This document shows positions 62,238 through 64,000 of a DNA stretch of 64,000 bases, one piece after another. This DNA is from a bacterium (GTDB taxonomy: Bacteria; CLD3; SB21): assembly GCA_013360215.1 (NCBI GenBank), contig JABWCP010000002.1, positions 1 through 64,000 of the forward strand. The letters run 5' to 3'. Below the pieces are notes generated by a model. It was given only the letters and a program-made list of their open reading frames with translations, had not been told where the DNA came from and did not search any database. The position numbers and the translations under genes were made by a program. Positions within the stretch are counted from its first letter, which is position 1. Every line of letters starts with the position of its first letter.

Positions 62238-64000
62238 GCGTTTTTTCCTTTCGCATAGATTTGACGGATTTGCGATCTTCCTGATAAGCGGGGAGCAAAC
62301 AAATCAAAGTTCCAAAAACAAGTATCTCGGTGCCGAGCCAAACCAATGAAACCAGCGGATTGACATAAATCTGTAAAACGGCTTTTTTCTCGGTATCATC
62401 CAACCCGGTAAAAACGAGATATAAATCTTCTTTGAGTGTTTTATGTAACGCCACTTCTGTCGTAGGTTGTTGGCTGGAGCGATACATACGATATTCGGGC
62501 TTCAATTCATCAATCTTCTTATCATCTTTAAATACGGAAACGACCGCATAAGACGATTGATAGTTCGGCGTATTGGTAAAGTCCACTTTATCAACCTTCA
62601 AAAGGTAATCTTTCACCTGTCGGGATTCGCCCTGACCCAGCTCCGTTTTGGTTTCATAGTTAAAAATGCTGCCCGTAATACCTACGAAAATCACGACAAT
62701 GCCGAAGTGTACGATGTAGCCTCCGTAACGGCGCTTGTTTTTGAGTGTTAAGTTTTTGAGTGCGATTAATACATTTTCACCATTGGAACGCATACGCGCA
62801 CTTGTTCCTTTGGCAAATTCAATCACAATAACCGCCGCAACAAAAATATTGAGCACAAACGACATTAATCCGTAAAAATGCTGCGTAACAAACATGAATA
62901 TGACAACACCGCCGGCCAGGGCAATGATCGTGGGTAATAAGAAAGCTTTCCGCAAACTCGCAGCCGAAGTCTTACGCCATGCAAAGAGCGGTCCCGCGCC
63001 GGTAAGGAACAGAAGAAATAGCGCGATCGGAATATTTACTTTATTGAAAAACGGCGCACCCACGACAATTTTTTCACCGGTGACGGCTTCTGAAATGATA
63101 GGGAACACCGTACCCCATAATACGGCAAAACAAGAAATCAAAAGCACGAGGTTATTAAACAAAAAACTGCTTTCACGCGATAAGGCCGAATCAAGCTGCC
63201 CTTCGCTCTTAAGCATTGGCAAGCGCTTTACAACAAACCAAACCGAAACCAGTAAAGTCAACGTGATGAAGGATATAAAATAGATTCCTATCGAACCTTG
63301 CGCAAAGGCGTGTACCGAGGAAACAACGCCGGAACGGGTGAGAAATGTACCGAAAATACACAGAAGGTACGTGGCAATGATCAAAGAAACGTTCCAAACT
63401 TTGAACATATTCTTTTTTTCCTGAATCATCACCGAATGTAAAAAAGCCGTTCCGGTAAGCCAAGGCATCAGCGATGCGTTTTCAACCGGATCCCAAGCCC
63501 AATATCCGCCCCAACCGAGCTCTTCGTAAGCCCACCAACCGCCCATCATGATACCGGCGCTTTGAAAAAGCCACGCAAAAAGAGTCCAACGGCGCGATAG
63601 CTTGATCCATTCGTCATTGAGTTGTCCGGAAATCAAAGCTGCCATAGCAAAAGCAAACGGAATAGCAAACCCGACATAACCCACAAAAAGTGTAGGCGGG
63701 TGGATTACCATCGCGGGATGTTGCAAAAGCGGATTTAAACCACGACCGTCCTGCGGGCGGAACATGGTTTCACTCCCGTCACCATGATGGGTTACAAGGA
63801 CATCAAACGGGTTGGAAGAAAAAAGATTGAGAGCCAGAAAAAAAACTTGTGTGATCATCGTGACGACGATAACCCACGGCATGAGCTCACCAAAACTATT
63901 GCGGTATCTGTACACGACGGCAAAACTATATGCCGCTAGCAACAGCGACCACAAAAGCAGTGACCCGGCCTGACCTGCCCAAAATGTATATTTGTAAAAA
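62224..64000 (-). CDS. ccmF: Heme lyase CcmF, N-terminus cut by the window edge
   Basis: Polytopic membrane protein of the c-type cytochrome system I that joins heme to apocytochrome with CcmH. The minus-strand frame is open from base 64000, reading ...WAGQAGSLLLW at 63982-63949, which is the conserved early segment of CcmF, so only a first portion is missing to the right. Visible landmarks: HPPTLFVGYVGF (a heme-ligand His region), the WWD domain GGYWAWDPVENASLMPWL with an earlier GGWWAYEELGWG, FGTFLTRSGVVSSVHAF, and a C-terminal periplasmic domain with many beta strands (residues ~480-540 of the visible part). The C-terminal tail is basic. Multiple transmembrane helices are evident. Confidence 0.94.
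   Translation of the reverse strand, partial: FYKYTFWAGQAGSLLLWSLLLAAYSFAVVYRYRNSFGELMPWVIVVTMITQVFFLALNLFSSNPFDVLVTHHGDGSETMFRPQDGRGLNPLLQHPAMVIHPPTLFVGYVGFAIPFAFAMAALISGQLNDEWIKLSRRWTLFAWLFQSAGIMMGGWWAYEELGWGGYWAWDPVENASLMPWLTGTAFLHSVMIQEKKNMFKVWNVSLIIATYLLCIFGTFLTRSGVVSSVHAFAQGSIGIYFISFITLTLLVSVWFVVKRLPMLKSEGQLDSALSRESSFLFNNLVLLISCFAVLWGTVFPIISEAVTGEKIVVGAPFFNKVNIPIALFLLFLTGAGPLFAWRKTSAASLRKAFLLPTIIALAGGVVIFMFVTQHFYGLMSFVLNIFVAAVIVIEFAKGTSARMRSNGENVLIALKNLTLKNKRRYGGYIVHFGIVVIFVGITGSIFNYETKTELGQGESRQVKDYLLKVDKVDFTNTPNYQSSYAVVSVFKDDKKIDELKPEYRMYRSSQQPTTEVALHKTLKEDLYLVFTGLDDTEKKAVLQIYVNPLVSLVWLGTEILVFGTLICLLPAYQEDRKSVKSMRKEKTLEKA

Overview
The window looks like chromosomal DNA of a free-living Gram-negative bacterium, most probably from the FCB superphylum outside the classical Bacteroidota (Ignavibacteriota, Calditrichota or KSB1-like lineages are my best guesses). 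The evidence is: two secreted proteins ending in type IX secretion (T9SS) sorting domains of the NFPNPF...GVY type; large outer-membrane barrel and TPR proteins; relaxed lipoprotein boxes; a system I cytochrome c maturation cluster; a class A RNase P RNA; and a good E. coli-like TTGACA/TATATT promoter in place of the Bacteroidota-type promoter. Coding density is very high, many genes overlap by 1-4 bases (TAATG, ATGA, GTGA), and I see no tRNA, rRNA, insertion sequence, prophage or CRISPR array.

Layout. 1-6304: 3' part of a giant modular T9SS-exported surface protein, with a duplicated ~2.08 kb module, an island of abnormal codon use and a frameshift. 6324-6360: terminator. 6424-14445: pcrA/uvrD helicase, a 1265-residue TPR protein, an inositol-monophosphatase-family gene, yajC, def, thiS. 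14537-18438: thiG, a cyclic-nucleotide-domain histidine kinase, a glycosyltransferase and a MeaB GTPase. 18449-19111 (minus): response regulator with Glu at the phosphoacceptor site plus a PATAN/DUF4388-like tail. 19241-26792: pepD, a sirtuin, tmk, DUF445, a T9SS-sorted LVIVD-type protein and a small lipoprotein. 26849-28975 (minus): MltD-like transglycosylase. 29177-29625: rnpB.

29720-52979 is one long co-directional run: HNH protein, trpS, aminopeptidase P, scpA (with a ~500-residue acidic tail), scpB, a degenerate GrdB-like protein, rluB, cmk, a PEGA-domain Ser/Thr kinase, an unknown lipoprotein, a membrane HEAVH metallopeptidase, an M23 peptidase with a propeller, ctpA, TauE/SafE, DUF1634, a small lipoprotein, a methyltransferase, mutL and miaA. 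It ends at a terminator shared with a convergent cyclophilin gene. 53853-58313 encodes an NHL-propeller protein and a 1179-residue outer-membrane protein. 58325-64000 (minus) is a cytochrome c maturation operon (ccmF, ccmH-like, a CcmI-like zinc-ribbon protein, an unknown membrane protein, ccmA) followed by a phosphoglucose/phosphomannose isomerase gene; ccmF runs off the right edge.

Most genes are housekeeping. The observations I consider most worth pursuing are: ScpA with a long disordered acidic tail ending in an amphipathic basic helix that resembles FtsA/MinD membrane-targeting sequences; the kinase-lipoprotein-metallopeptidase-M23-CtpA run as a candidate envelope signalling and remodelling system; the GrdB-family protein whose redox residues are replaced by glycine; the Glu57 receiver; and the codon-biased module of the giant surface protein.
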